A stretch of 64,000 bases of DNA from Rugamonas violacea (GCF_016461825.1 NZ_JAEMNU010000094.1:21244-85243), one strand, 5' to 3'. Positions 28,099-40,051 are shown, counted from the first letter of the stretch. Notes: generated by a model from the letters alone, not told the origin. Numbers and translations are program-made.

Positions 28099-28554
28099 CT
28101 AAGGCAACGCCGCCGGATCGTGGCGGATCTGCTCCAGCCACTCCAGCAGCGGTATGGTCGCCGGCAACAGCGGCTCGACGCCGACCGCGCCCTGCCAGGC
28201 GAAGGCCTGGCCTTCCAGGCTCTGCGCCTCGCCGTGCCAGTCGCGGCTGATGAAGAAATGCAGCCGCACATGGGCGTGCGGATACACATATTCCACCCCG
28301 CACCACTCCTGCGCGCTCTCGACCACCATGCCCAGCTCTTCCATGAACTCGCGCTTGAGCGCCTGCAGCACCGTTTCGCCCGGATCGACTTTGCCGCCGG
28401 GGAATTCCCAGTAACCCTCGTAGGGCTTGCCGGCCGGACGCTGGCCGAGCAGCACGTCGCCGTTGGCGGCGATCAAGATGCCCACCGCCACGTCGACCGG
28501 CTTGAGCGCCGCCACCGCCGGCGCCGCCGCGTTCAGCGCCGTTGCCGCGCTCAT
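28099..28554 (-). CDS. mutT: MutT-type Nudix hydrolase
   Basis: Nudix pyrophosphohydrolase (151 aa), probably sanitising 8-oxo-dGTP. The Nudix box is complete at 54-76 (GKVDPGET...KREFMEELG). An Ala-rich N-terminal stretch of about 18 residues precedes the domain (DVAVGILIAANGDVLLGQRP). The start codon overlaps the stop of the DUF815 gene (ATGA), so it is translationally coupled. Third gene of argJ-DUF815-mutT. Exact substrate is not determined by the sequence. Confidence 0.9.
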   Translation of the reverse strand: MSAATALNAAAPAVAALKPVDVAVGILIAANGDVLLGQRPAGKPYEGYWEFPGGKVDPGETVLQALKREFMEELGMVVESAQEWCGVEYVYPHAHVRLHFFISRDWHGEAQSLEGQAFAWQGAVGVEPLLPATIPLLEWLEQIRHDPAALP

Positions 28555-29441
28555 GGCGTGCCTTCGGGCAGCTTGCCGGCGTGGTCCTTGGCGAACTGCC
28601 AAGCCACCCGGCCCGAGCGCGAACCGCGCTGCAAGGCCCAGCGCAGCGCGTCGGCGCGCGCCGCCGCGATCTGCGCGGCGTCGCAGCCGAACGAGCCCAG
28701 CCAGTGCGCCACGATGTCCAGATAGTCGTCCTGCTTGAACGGGTAGAACGACAGCCACAGGCCGAAGCGCTCCGACAACGAGATCTTCTCCTCCACCGTC
28801 TCGCCCGGATGCAGGTCGCCGTCCTCGTCGTGCTGGTAGCTGGCGTTGTCGGACATGCGTTCCGGCATCAAATGGCGCCGGTTCGAGGTGGCGTAGATCA
28901 GCACATTGTCCGACTGCGCCGCCACGCTGCCGTCCAGCGCCACCTTCAGCGCCTTGTAGCCGCTCTCGCCCTCCTCGAACGACAGGTCGTCGCAGAAGAT
29001 GACGAAACGCTCGGGCCGGCCGGCCACCAGGTCGACGATGTCGGGCAGCTCGGCAAGGTCGGCCTTGTCGACCTCGATCAGGCGCAGGCCGTCGACGGCG
29101 AACTGGTTCAGGCAGGCCTTGATCAGCGAGGACTTGCCGGTGCCGCGCGCGCCCGTCAACAGCACGTTGTTGGCCGGCCGGCCGCGCACGAACTGGCGCG
29201 TGTTCTGCTCGATCTGCGCCTTTTGCGGGCCGATGTTGTGCAGGTCGTCCAGCGCGATGGTCGAGACGTGGGCCACCGCCTGCAGATAGCTGGCGCCGCC
29301 GCCGTTGCGCTTGCGCCAACGGTAGGCATGGCCCAACTTCCAGTCGGGCTCGCGCGGCGCCTGCGGCAGGATCGCCTCGACCCGTTGCAGCAGGGCCTCG
29401 GCGCGCACGAGGAATTGTTCCAGGGGGCTGGCCATGGCCAT
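28551..29441 (-). CDS. DUF815 family AAA-type ATPase
   Basis: P-loop ATPase of the DUF815 family (296 aa), function unknown. Walker A GARGTGKSS (97-105), Walker B-like RFVIFCDDLSF (about 144-154), sensor-like YATSNRRHLMPERM. Ends in a region rich in charged residues. Cytosolic. Lies 3 bases after argJ and overlaps mutT, an arrangement repeated in betaproteobacteria. ATG two codons downstream is an alternative start. Confidence 0.88.
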   Translation of the reverse strand: MAMASPLEQFLVRAEALLQRVEAILPQAPREPDWKLGHAYRWRKRNGGGASYLQAVAHVSTIALDDLHNIGPQKAQIEQNTRQFVRGRPANNVLLTGARGTGKSSLIKACLNQFAVDGLRLIEVDKADLAELPDIVDLVAGRPERFVIFCDDLSFEEGESGYKALKVALDGSVAAQSDNVLIYATSNRRHLMPERMSDNASYQHDEDGDLHPGETVEEKISLSERFGLWLSFYPFKQDDYLDIVAHWLGSFGCDAAQIAAARADALRWALQRGSRSGRVAWQFAKDHAGKLPEGTP

Positions 29442-29444
29442 CCC

Positions 29445-30683
29445 TCAGGAACGGTAGTCGGCGTTGATGGTCACGTACTCGTGCGACAGGTCGCAGGTGT
29501 AGACGGTGGCCTCGGCGGCGCCGCGCGCCAGCTTGACGCGCACCGTGATCTCGCTTTGGCTCATCACGCGCTGGCCGTCCTCCTCCTTGTAGTCGGGGTT
29601 GCGGCCGCCGTTCTTGGCGACCCAGACGTCGTCCAGGTAGAGGTTCAACTGCTCGACGTCGAGGTCGTCGATGCCGGCGTAGCCGATGGCGCACAGGATG
29701 CGGCCCAGGTTCGGATCGGCGGCGAAGAAGGCGGTCTTGACCAGCGGCGAGTGGCCGATCGAGTAGGCCACCTTGCGGCACTCCTCGACGTCCCTGCCGC
29801 CCTCGACGGTGATGGTGATGAACTTGGTGGCGCCCTCGCCGTCGCGCACGATGGACTGGGCCAGGAACAGCGACAGTTCGGTGACGGCGGCGGCCAGCGC
29901 GGCGTACTCGGCCGAGTCGACCGAGTCCACCACCAGCGTGCCGGCGCCGGTGGCGATCAGCATGAAGGAGTCGTTGGTCGAGGTGTCGCCGTCGATGGTG
30001 ATGCAGTTGAACGAGCGGTCGGCGGCGTGCTTGACCAGGGCGTCGAGCACCGGCTGGGCCACCTTGGCGTCGAAGGCCAGGAAGCCGAGCATGGTCGCCA
30101 TGTTCGGCTTGATCATGCCGGCGCCCTTGCTGATGCCGCTCATGGTCACGCTGTGGCCGCCGATGCTGAGCGTGCGCGAGGCCGCCTTCGGCTGGGTGTC
30201 GGTGGTCATGATCGCCTCGGCGGCGTTGAACCAGCTGTCGGCGCGCTGGCCGGCGACGGCCTGCGGCAGGGCGGCGACGATCTTGCCGGCCGGCAGGGGT
30301 TCGAGGATCACGCCGGTCGAGAACGGCAGGATCTGTCCCGCTTCGCAGCCCAGCAGGCCGGCCAGCGCGGCGCAGGTCTCGTTGGCCAGGGCCAGGCCGA
30401 CGGCGCCGGTGCCGGCGTTGGCGTTGCCGGTGTTGACCATCAGGGCGCGGATCGGCTTGCCGCCGTCGCGCACGGCGGCCAGGTGGGCCTTGGCGATCTG
30501 CACCGGCGCGGCGCAGAAGCGGTTCAGCGTGAACACGCCCGAGACGGTGGCCGTCGGCGCCAGCGTCAGCACCAGCACATCCTTGCGCTTGGGCTTCTTG
30601 ATGCCGGCTTCGGCGAAGCCGATTTCAATACCGGCGACGGGCTTCAGGTCGCTGGCGACGGGCAGGGGGGAATTGACGGCCAT
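29445..30683 (-). CDS. argJ: Bifunctional ornithine acetyltransferase / N-acetylglutamate synthase
   Basis: ArgJ (412 aa) of the cyclic arginine pathway: transfers acetyl from N-acetylornithine to glutamate. It is made as a proprotein that self-cleaves at A-T in the motif NMATMLGF (194-201), Thr197 becoming the nucleophile of the beta chain. Other family segments: [12 protein letters not shown] and [13 protein letters not shown]. First gene of the argJ-DUF815-mutT run. Divergent from the first porin gene across 265 bases containing a CAACGG-GCG-CCGTTG palindrome at 30803. Confidence 0.96.
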   Translation of the reverse strand: MAVNSPLPVASDLKPVAGIEIGFAEAGIKKPKRKDVLVLTLAPTATVSGVFTLNRFCAAPVQIAKAHLAAVRDGGKPIRALMVNTGNANAGTGAVGLALANETCAALAGLLGCEAGQILPFSTGVILEPLPAGKIVAALPQAVAGQRADSWFNAAEAIMTTDTQPKAASRTLSIGGHSVTMSGISKGAGMIKPNMATMLGFLAFDAKVAQPVLDALVKHAADRSFNCITIDGDTSTNDSFMLIATGAGTLVVDSVDSAEYAALAAAVTELSLFLAQSIVRDGEGATKFITITVEGGRDVEECRKVAYSIGHSPLVKTAFFAADPNLGRILCAIGYAGIDDLDVEQLNLYLDDVWVAKNGGRNPDYKEEDGQRVMSQSEITVRVKLARGAAEATVYTCDLSHEYVTINADYRS

Positions 30684-30948
30684 ATTCGGGTTCTCATGGG
30701 TGGGAAAAGGGAGCCGCTATTGTAATCCCTGACGCCATCCGATGGGTGCGGCGGACGCGGCGGCGGCGGCGGTGCGGCGGCGGGCGCCCCGCCGGCGGTC
30801 CACAACGGGCGCCGTTGCCCTCACACAACGGAAAAGCGTGTCCAGGATAAAAAGCCGGCGACAAGAAGATGCCGCAGGTACACACTCGACGCAGCGTCAA
30901 CAAGCTGGCAAAACAACAAGGCGCCCACACCACCTTGGAGGGAAACCG

Positions 30949-32148
30949 ATGAAACCAGTCACACTGTCACGCACCGCACTCGCACTCCTGGCGGCCTGCG
31001 CCGCCCTGCCCTCGCACGCCGAGGACGGCCCCGCCATCACCATCAGCGGCTTCGGCACGGCCGCGCTGACCATGAGCGACACCGACCAGGCCGAGTACAT
31101 CCGCCCCGGCCAGGCGGCCGGCGTGCGCAAGGACCCGCGCCCCGGCGTCGACTCCAACTTCGGCGTGCAGGCCACCGCCAAGTGGAACGAGACCGTCTCC
31201 TTCACCGCCCAGGGCCTGATGCGCAAGTTCGCCACCGACCAGTACGGCGCCGAGCTGGCCTGGGCCTTCGCCAAGTACAAGGCCAACGACGACTTCAGCC
31301 TGCGCGCCGGCCGCATCGGCCTGCCGATCTACCTGATCTCGGACTTCCGCAACGTCGGCTACGCCAACACCATGCTGCGCCCGCCGGCCGAGGTCTACCG
31401 CCAGGTCTCGGTCGACCATGTCGACGGCGTCGACGTGATCTACCAGCACAGCTTCGACGACACCGCCGTCACCGCCCAGTTCGCCTTCGGCAAGTCGAAG
31501 ACCCGCGCGCCGGGCAACTACTACATCGACTTCAGCACCGTCACGGCGCTCCACGTGGTGGTCGAAAACGGCCCCTTCACCTACCGCTTCGGCCGCGCCG
31601 ACGCCAAGTTCTCGGTCAAGGACAACGTCGGCCTGAACGGCCTGAACGCGACGCTGCGCGCCGTCGGCCTGGCTGGCATCGCCGACGACCTCAAGCTCGA
31701 CGACGTCAAGGGCTCGTTCACCTCGGTCGGCATGACGATGGACTACAAAAACTTCCTGATCCAGGCCGAGTACGCCAAGCGCAAGACCGAGTCGCTGGTG
31801 ATCCACGACACCAGCTCCTGGTACGCCATGTTCGGCTACCGCTACGGCAAGTTCACGCCCTACTACATGTACGGCGACGTCAAGCAGGACAGCCGCAACG
31901 AGTACAGCGCGCTGCCCACCAGCGGACCGCTGGCGCCGCTCAGCGCGGGGGTCAACAGCACGATCAAGGCCGGCCTGCAGTCGAGCAACGCGATCGGCCT
32001 GCGCTGGGACTTCTACAAGGCCGCCGCGCTGAAGCTGCAGATCGACCGCATCAGCCCGCGCAACGGCGCCGGCGCCTTCATCAACGCCGCGCCGGGCTTC
32101 ACGGGCCCGGTCAATGTGTACGCGGTCGGCATCGACTTCGTTTTCTAA
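30949..32148 (+). CDS. Outer-membrane porin-like protein, cassette copy 1
   Basis: Predicted outer-membrane beta-barrel (399 aa): signal peptide 1-24 ending LPSHA, then ITISGFGTAALTMSD, many amphipathic strands, and C-terminal Phe (VGIDFVF). The ribosome site GGAGGGAAACCG is excellent. A clear paralogue is the gene at 32969, sharing the segments LISDxxNVGYANTMxRPP and VDGVDVxYQH. It is followed 9 bases later by a small periplasmic binding-like protein, suggesting a two-gene transport cassette. Substrate unknown; the small partner hints at phosphate or another anion. Confidence 0.85.
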   Translation: MKPVTLSRTALALLAACAALPSHAEDGPAITISGFGTAALTMSDTDQAEYIRPGQAAGVRKDPRPGVDSNFGVQATAKWNETVSFTAQGLMRKFATDQYGAELAWAFAKYKANDDFSLRAGRIGLPIYLISDFRNVGYANTMLRPPAEVYRQVSVDHVDGVDVIYQHSFDDTAVTAQFAFGKSKTRAPGNYYIDFSTVTALHVVVENGPFTYRFGRADAKFSVKDNVGLNGLNATLRAVGLAGIADDLKLDDVKGSFTSVGMTMDYKNFLIQAEYAKRKTESLVIHDTSSWYAMFGYRYGKFTPYYMYGDVKQDSRNEYSALPTSGPLAPLSAGVNSTIKAGLQSSNAIGLRWDFYKAAALKLQIDRISPRNGAGAFINAAPGFTGPVNVYAVGIDFVF

Positions 32149-32157
32149 GGGGCCAAC

Positions 32158-32574
32158 ATGCAAACCAGACCCGTCAAACTCGCCCTGTCCCTGCTCGCCG
32201 CCGGCCTGGCGCTCGCCGCGCCGGTGTGCGCCGCGGAGATCGTCGTCATCGTCAGCCCGAAAAACCCGGCCACCCGCATGTTCAGCGAACAAGCCTCGCA
32301 GTTCTTCCTCGGCAAGTCCAGCCTGTTCACGCCGATCGAGCGCAACGACAGTCCGCTGCGCAACGAGTTCTACCAGAAGGTGCTGGGCAAGGACGCCACC
32401 CAGGTCAAGGCGATCTGGTCCAAGCTGGTGTTCACCGGCAAGGGCAACGCGCCGAAGGAGTACAACTCCGACGCCGAGGTCAAAAAGGCCGTCGCCGCCG
32501 ACCCCGTCGCCATCGGCTACATCGACAAGGCCCACGTCGACGACACCGTGAAAGTGATACTGACCGTGCCATAA
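32158..32574 (+). CDS. Small phosphate-binding (PstS-like) periplasmic protein, copy 1
   Basis: 138-aa exported protein: signal peptide 1-25 (ending APVCA) and a single short PBP-like domain with IVVIVSPKNPATRMFSEQASQFFLGKS. Proteins of this kind are usually labelled phosphate ABC transporter substrate-binding protein, but it is less than half the length of a true PstS and no pstCAB genes are nearby. About two thirds identical by eye to the copy at 34203. Cotranscribed with the porin-like gene and followed by a strong terminator. Confidence 0.8.
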   Translation: MQTRPVKLALSLLAAGLALAAPVCAAEIVVIVSPKNPATRMFSEQASQFFLGKSSLFTPIERNDSPLRNEFYQKVLGKDATQVKAIWSKLVFTGKGNAPKEYNSDAEVKKAVAADPVAIGYIDKAHVDDTVKVILTVP

Positions 32575-32605
32575 ACTGCGCCGGACGTGTTAACCGAAAG
32601 TCACA

Positions 32606-32630
32606 AACGGCGCCCGCGTGGCGCCTTTTT
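32606..32630 (+). terminator. Rho-independent terminator of cassette copy 1
   Basis: GGCGCC-CGCGT-GGCGCC followed directly by TTTTT, 35 bases after the binding-protein stop. Confidence 0.88.
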
Positions 32631-32968
32631 CACGTCCCGCCGCCGGCGCGCCGCCGGGTCCGTCGGCGCCACCGCCAGGGCGATATCGAATTCAAAAAAT
32701 TACCAGAAAGACCATTAAAAAATCGCAGAAACGCATGATCATTTGTTAAATTTTCCCATATGATAATCAATATCCCCCTATGGATTGCTCAAAAAAACGA
32801 CAGTTTTTAGTACACTCGTTCTATTCCATTCATTCCATTTTATCCCTGAAGAAAATTGGTCTAAGGTAACACCTGCACGCCCTACCCGGTTTGTAACAGG
32901 GGACTGGCGCACCACCGCCAAGCAGCAATCAAGAACCGAATATAAAAACACACGAAGGAATACGGCAG
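32631..32968 (+). promoter_or_regulatory. AT-rich promoter region of cassette copy 2
   Basis: About 340 bases without a gene. From 32690 to 32830 the DNA is unusually AT-rich (TTAAAAAATCGC, TTGTTAAATTTTCCC, CATATGATAATCAATAT), typical of a regulated promoter. It separates two cassettes that otherwise look like a tandem duplication, so copy 2 is likely transcribed independently of copy 1. Confidence 0.5.
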
Positions 32969-34189
32969 ATGAAAAAACAACTATTGGTAGCATCCGTACT
33001 GGCCGCGCTGGGCTTGATGCAAGCCCGCGCCGGCGTACTCGACGACGGCAATCTGAGCATCAGCGGCTTCGGCACGCTGGGCGTGGCCAAGAGCAACACC
33101 GACGCGGTCGAATTCGCCCGCTACAACCAGGCCGAAGGCGTGGCCGACAAGGCCAAGATCGGCCTCGACTCCAACCTGGGCCTGCAGGCGACCTACAAGA
33201 TCAACGAGATGTTCTCGGCCACCACGCAGATCCTGACACGCAAGAACACCAGCCAGAGCTTCACCACCGACCTGACCTGGGCCTTCCTGAAGATCAAGGT
33301 CAACGAGGAGGTCAATCTGCGCGTCGGCCGCGTCGTCGTGCCGACCTTCCTGATCTCCGACTACCAGAACGTCGGCTACGCCAACACCATGATGCGTCCG
33401 CCGGTCGAGATGTACGGCCAGGCGCCGATCGAGAACGTCGACGGCGTCGACGTCAACTACCAGCACGCCATCGGCGACTTCAACCTGACCACCCAGGCCT
33501 TCGTCGGCGTCAGCCGGGGCAAGCTGTTCGTGCCGACGGCCGGCGGCTCGGTCGCCACCTACCGCGCGCCCGCCGCCGGCATCAGCGTGGGCGGCGAATA
33601 CGGCCCGTTCACGCTGCGCCTGGGCCATGCCCAAGCCAAGCTCGACAGCAACGACGTCGCGCCGCTGAACAAGCTGACCAACACCCTGAAGACGGTCGGC
33701 TTCGCCCAACTGGGCCAGGACATGACCCTGAACGGCGGCAAGCGCATCGCCTTCACCTCGCTCGGCCTGACCATGGACTGGCGCAACATCGTGGTGCAGG
33801 GCGAGTACGCCCAGCGCCGCGCCAAGGAGCCGGTCTACGTGCCCGACACCAACGCCTGGTACACCATGCTCGGCTACCGCTTCGGCAAGATCCTGCCGTA
33901 CTACAGCCACGCCGCCTACAAGGGCGCCGGCCAGTCGGTCAACGTGCCGGCCAACTTCCCCAAGGCCGGTGCGCTGGCGAGCGCCGTCAACTACAGCTTC
34001 CTCAGCTCGTCCGAGCAGAGTTCGGACCTGATCGGCGTGCGCTGGGACTTCGCCAAGTCGCTGGCACTCAAGGTGCAGGTCGACCGCGTCAAACCGAAAG
34101 CCAAATCCGGTTCGCTGAACTTCGGTCCGGCCGCCGGCTACACCAACAATGTCACCGTGGTCGGCGCCGCGCTCGACTTCGTGTTCTGA
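32969..34189 (+). CDS. Outer-membrane porin-like protein, cassette copy 2
   Basis: Paralogue of the 30949 gene, 406 aa: signal peptide 1-22 (ending QARA), LSISGFGTLGVAKSN, beta-barrel pattern and C-terminal Phe (AALDFVF). Key shared blocks are TFLISDYQNVGYANTMMRPP and VDGVDVNYQH. The binding-like partner starts 13 bases after the stop. Presence of separate promoter DNA and a separate terminator suggests that the two cassettes respond to different conditions. Specific substrate unknown. Confidence 0.85.
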   Translation: MKKQLLVASVLAALGLMQARAGVLDDGNLSISGFGTLGVAKSNTDAVEFARYNQAEGVADKAKIGLDSNLGLQATYKINEMFSATTQILTRKNTSQSFTTDLTWAFLKIKVNEEVNLRVGRVVVPTFLISDYQNVGYANTMMRPPVEMYGQAPIENVDGVDVNYQHAIGDFNLTTQAFVGVSRGKLFVPTAGGSVATYRAPAAGISVGGEYGPFTLRLGHAQAKLDSNDVAPLNKLTNTLKTVGFAQLGQDMTLNGGKRIAFTSLGLTMDWRNIVVQGEYAQRRAKEPVYVPDTNAWYTMLGYRFGKILPYYSHAAYKGAGQSVNVPANFPKAGALASAVNYSFLSSSEQSSDLIGVRWDFAKSLALKVQVDRVKPKAKSGSLNFGPAAGYTNNVTVVGAALDFVF

Positions 34190-34202
34190 TCAGGAGGCCA
34201 CC

Positions 34203-34610
34203 ATGAAAACCACAATGACCTCGCTGTTGTTGACCGCCCTGCTGGGCACCACCCTGTCGGCCTCCGCCGAGACGGTCGTCATCGTCAGCCAAAAGAACCC
34301 GGCCACCCGCATGTTCTCGGAACAGGCCTCGCAATTCTTCCTGGGCAAGTCGGCGATGTTCACGCCGGTCGACCAGGCCGAAAGCTCGGCCATCCGCGCC
34401 GACTTCTACCACAAGGTGGCCGACAAGGACCCGGCCCAGGTCAAGGCGATCTGGTCCAAGCTGGTGTTCACCGGCAAGGCCACGCCGCCCAAGGAGTACA
34501 GCTCCGACGCCGAGGTGAAGAAGGCCGTCGCCGCCGATCCGAAGGCGATCGGCTACATCAACAAGAACTCGGTGGACGACAGCGTCAAGGTGATCCTCAG
34601 CCTGCCTTGA
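34203..34610 (+). CDS. Small phosphate-binding (PstS-like) periplasmic protein, copy 2
   Basis: 135-aa exported protein with signal peptide ending SASA (residue 22) and the block TVVIVSQKNPATRMFSEQ, matching copy 1. CAGGAGGCCACC precedes the ATG. As in copy 1, it lacks the second lobe of classical PstS. Both ends of the cassette (porin, then binding-like protein, then terminator) are preserved, which supports a duplicated functional unit. Confidence 0.8.
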   Translation: MKTTMTSLLLTALLGTTLSASAETVVIVSQKNPATRMFSEQASQFFLGKSAMFTPVDQAESSAIRADFYHKVADKDPAQVKAIWSKLVFTGKATPPKEYSSDAEVKKAVAADPKAIGYINKNSVDDSVKVILSLP

Positions 34611-34638
34611 TCGCGCCGCGGCCCGACTGAAGCGCCCG

Positions 34639-34663
34639 ACGCCCGGCCCCGCCGGGCGTTTTT
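34639..34663 (+). terminator. Rho-independent terminator of cassette copy 2
   Basis: Nine-bp perfect stem ACGCCCGGC-CCC-GCCGGGCGT followed by a T5 run. Confidence 0.92.
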
Positions 34664-34711
34664 ACGTCCGGGCGCCATCTCGATGCTGCCGAATGGCAAG
34701 CGATGGGTTAT

Positions 34712-34735
34712 ATTGACAAGTCAAATTGACAAGTC
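34712..34735 (+). promoter_or_regulatory. Direct/inverted TTGAC repeats upstream of the histidine kinase
   Basis: ATTGACAAGTC occurs twice, 13 bp apart, and the first copy forms the palindrome TTGAC-AA-GTCAA. TTGACA also matches a sigma-70 -35 box. A likely operator or promoter about 95-115 bases before the kinase start. Confidence 0.45.
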
Positions 34736-34828
34736 GGCAGCCTTCGCGGCGGCGCTAGCCCGCCCGCCGCCCGCAGCGGGAACGGAGCAGCCGTTCCCGG
34801 CAGCGCCGACCAGACGGAGACCCAAGCT

Positions 34829-36811
34829 TTGAACCTATCGCTGCGCACGAAATTTCTGGTGCTGAGCGCCGTGGTGCAGGCCCTGGTGGTCGCCTTGCTG
34901 ATCTGGAACAGCCTGCGCCTGATGGACAACGCCGTCGGCAAGAACGCCGAGCGGGTCGCCCACGAATACGCCGTCACCCTCAACCTCTCGCTCAGCCCCT
35001 ACGCCATCAACGGCAAGCTGGGCCAGCTGTCCGGCTACCTGGCCGAGATGCTGGCCGACCCCGAGGACAGCTTCCTGCGCTACATCGTCATCCTCGACGC
35101 CAAGGGCCGCCCGATCATCGAGATCGGCGGCAGCGCCGCCGCGTTGCCGCCGACGCTGCGCGGCGGCGCGGCCGGCGCCAACGGCGGACGCGGCGCGCGC
35201 ACCTTCACCGAGGGCCAAACCCTGCACGCGCGCGCCCCGCTGCTGCTGCAGGACAACCAGGTCGGCACGCTCAACTTCGGCCTCTCGACCACCGACCTGA
35301 CCCGCGCCAGCGACGAGGTGATGCTGCAGGGCGGCGCCATCTCGCTGGCCGGCTTCGTGCTCGGCCTGAGCCTGTTCTACCTGTTCACCCACGGCATCGG
35401 CCGCCGCCTGGCCGCGCTGACCGGCCAGTCGCGCCAGATGGCCCACGACCAGGCTTGGGCCGAACAGGGCGGCGACGAGATCGACATGTTCTCGCGCTCG
35501 CTCGACGGCATGAGCGCGGCGCTGCGCGAGCGCGTCGCCCAGCTCGAACAGTCCGAGCGCCGCCTGGTCGAATCGGAGGCCCGCTTCAAGATCCTGTTCG
35601 ACATGGCGCCGCTGCCGCTCAGCGTGTCCGACCACGAGGGCCGGGTGATCGCCGCCAACCAGGCGCTGGCGCGCACCTTCGACTACCCGGTCGAGCAGCT
35701 GATCGGCATGCGCTCGGACCAGGTGACCTTCTGGGCCAGCGCCGTCGAGCGCGACCGCATCTGGAACATCTACCAGAACGACGGCGCGGTGCACGGCGCC
35801 ATCGCCGGCGTCTGCCTGCCCGACGGCAGCGTCGGCAGCGTGGCGATCTGGTCGTCCTCGCTGGTGCTCGACGGCCGCCCGGCCATCATCTGGGCCTTGC
35901 TCGACCTGAGCGAGGAACTCAACGCCAAGCGCGAACTGAAGGACCTCAACGTCTCGCTGGAGAGCCGGGTGCGCGAGCGCTCGGCCGCGCTGGAGCTGGC
36001 CAACCGCGACCTCAGCGTGGCCCTGGAAACCTTGCAACGGACCCAGGACGAGCTGCTGGCGGCCGAAAAAATGGCCTCGCTGGGCTCGCTGGTGGCCGGC
36101 ATCGCCCACGAGCTCAACACGCCGATCGGCAACAGCCTGCTGGCCTCGACCACGCTGGGCGACCGCGTCAACGAGTTCGAGGCGCTGGTCGAGGGCGGCG
36201 CGCTGCGCCGCTCCGAGCTGCGCGCCCACATGGAGGAGGTGCGCCTGGCCAGCGGCCTGATCTCCGGCTCGCTGCACAAGGCGGCCGACCTGATCTCCTC
36301 GTTCAAGCAGGTGGCGGTCGACCAGACCAACGACCAGCGCCGCAGCTTCGACCTGCTGACCGTGGTGCAGGACACGCTGGCCACCTACACGCCGCGGCTG
36401 CGCCAGGCCGGCTGCAGCGCCGCGCTGGCGATCGCGCCCGGCCTGACGCTGGACTCCTATCCGGGCAGCCTGTACCAGATCCTCAACAACCTCATCAACA
36501 ACACCCTGGCGCACGCCTTCGCCCGTGGCCACGCCGGCACCATCACCATCTCCGCCGGCGACCTCGGCCAGGGCCAGGTCGAGCTGGTCTTCGCCGACGA
36601 CGGCGCCGGCATGCCCGACGAGGTGCTGCGCCGCGTCTTCGACCCCTTCTTCACCACCAAGATGGGCCAGGGCGGCACCGGCCTGGGCATGCACATCGTC
36701 TACAACATCGTCACCGGCATGCTGGGCGGCCGCATCGCCATCGAATCGGCGCCCGGCCAGGGCACCACGGTGCGCATGGCGCTGCCGCGCTGCTCGCCGC
36801 AGCGCGGCTAA
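34829..36811 (+). CDS. PAS-containing membrane sensor histidine kinase
   Basis: Hybrid-free sensor kinase, 660 aa. TM1 (8-28), an extracytoplasmic sensor region (29-167), TM2 (168-190), a HAMP-like linker (191-245), PAS domain (about 250-362), coiled coil (365-415), dimerisation/phosphoacceptor helix with His427 in GIAHELNTPIGN, and an HATPase domain with N box (NNLINN, 553-558), DDGAG (590-594), DPFFTT and GTGLGM (616-621). TTG start supported by GGAG 9 bases upstream. No response regulator is adjacent, so it is an orphan; it directly follows the two porin/binding-protein cassettes and might control them. That link is inference. Confidence 0.9.
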   Translation: MNLSLRTKFLVLSAVVQALVVALLIWNSLRLMDNAVGKNAERVAHEYAVTLNLSLSPYAINGKLGQLSGYLAEMLADPEDSFLRYIVILDAKGRPIIEIGGSAAALPPTLRGGAAGANGGRGARTFTEGQTLHARAPLLLQDNQVGTLNFGLSTTDLTRASDEVMLQGGAISLAGFVLGLSLFYLFTHGIGRRLAALTGQSRQMAHDQAWAEQGGDEIDMFSRSLDGMSAALRERVAQLEQSERRLVESEARFKILFDMAPLPLSVSDHEGRVIAANQALARTFDYPVEQLIGMRSDQVTFWASAVERDRIWNIYQNDGAVHGAIAGVCLPDGSVGSVAIWSSSLVLDGRPAIIWALLDLSEELNAKRELKDLNVSLESRVRERSAALELANRDLSVALETLQRTQDELLAAEKMASLGSLVAGIAHELNTPIGNSLLASTTLGDRVNEFEALVEGGALRRSELRAHMEEVRLASGLISGSLHKAADLISSFKQVAVDQTNDQRRSFDLLTVVQDTLATYTPRLRQAGCSAALAIAPGLTLDSYPGSLYQILNNLINNTLAHAFARGHAGTITISAGDLGQGQVELVFADDGAGMPDEVLRRVFDPFFTTKMGQGGTGLGMHIVYNIVTGMLGGRIAIESAPGQGTTVRMALPRCSPQRG

Positions 36812-36824
36812 GGGCGCGGCCGAC

Positions 36825-36880
36825 CCCTCGCAGCCGAGGGCGCAGCCGAACCCTCGCAGCCGAGGGCGCAGCCAAACCCT
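36825..36880. repeat. 26-bp tandem repeat after the histidine kinase
   Basis: Two full direct copies of a 26-bp unit starting CCCTCGCAGCCGAGGGCGC (36825-36850 and 36851-36876, one difference), then a partial third. Each unit can itself form a CCCTCG/CGAGGG hairpin. It leads directly into a GGGGTCGGACCC repeat element. Confidence 0.8.
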
Positions 36881-36939
36881 GCGGCGTGGAGCCGGGGTCG
36901 GACCCGCCGGGTCCGACCCCAGGTTTGCGCCGGTGGGTG
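36874..36939. repeat. Palindromic GGGGTCGGACCC element, copy A
   Basis: The core at 36894-36920 is a 27-bp near-perfect palindrome (GGGGTCGGACCCGCCGGG...). Outer arms AAACCCTGCGGCG and GCGCCGGTGGGT partly pair, giving a long hairpin. Same family as the elements at about 40590, 45799 and 63949. Lies between the convergent kinase and secA genes. Confidence 0.85.
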
Positions 36940-36967
36940 CTGTGTGCGCCGCCGGCGCCTTGAATCC

Positions 36968-37008
36968 ACAAAAAAAAGCGGAACAGCTTGACGCTGCTCC
37001 GCTTTTTT
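36968..37008. terminator. Bidirectional terminator between histidine kinase and secA
   Basis: AGCGGAACAGC-TTGAC-GCTGCTCCGCT (11-bp stem, one mismatch) flanked by an A-run on the left and TTTTTT on the right. Works for the plus-strand kinase transcript and for minus-strand secA. Confidence 0.9.
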
Positions 37009-37041
37009 GTCGCCGCCGGGCTCGCGCCCGCTGGCCTAGGC

Positions 37042-39804
<2,763 letters not shown>

Positions 39805-40051
39805 GCTTGAATTCTTGAAAAAAACGCCGTTTAAAAAGCTCTGTGGGGTGGAAAACGCCTGACCTTACGGAGTTCGACTATGGCAAAAGACGATGATTTT
39901 ATCATGCGCCGCTGCCAAGATTGGGATATTGGCCTATATAACAATAGCCCAGGAGCAAACAATGCCACAAAACCAATACATTTAGCCACATTGCCGAAAA
40001 AAATCAGTGCCGCCGCCGGCCCCGCCTCGGCATGGAGGGGGCGGCTGTGAT

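Noticed and set aside
28542..30725. Long plus-strand frame opposite argJ, DUF815 and mutT
   Set aside because: Spans three unrelated, well-supported genes on the other strand; no domain or ribosome site.
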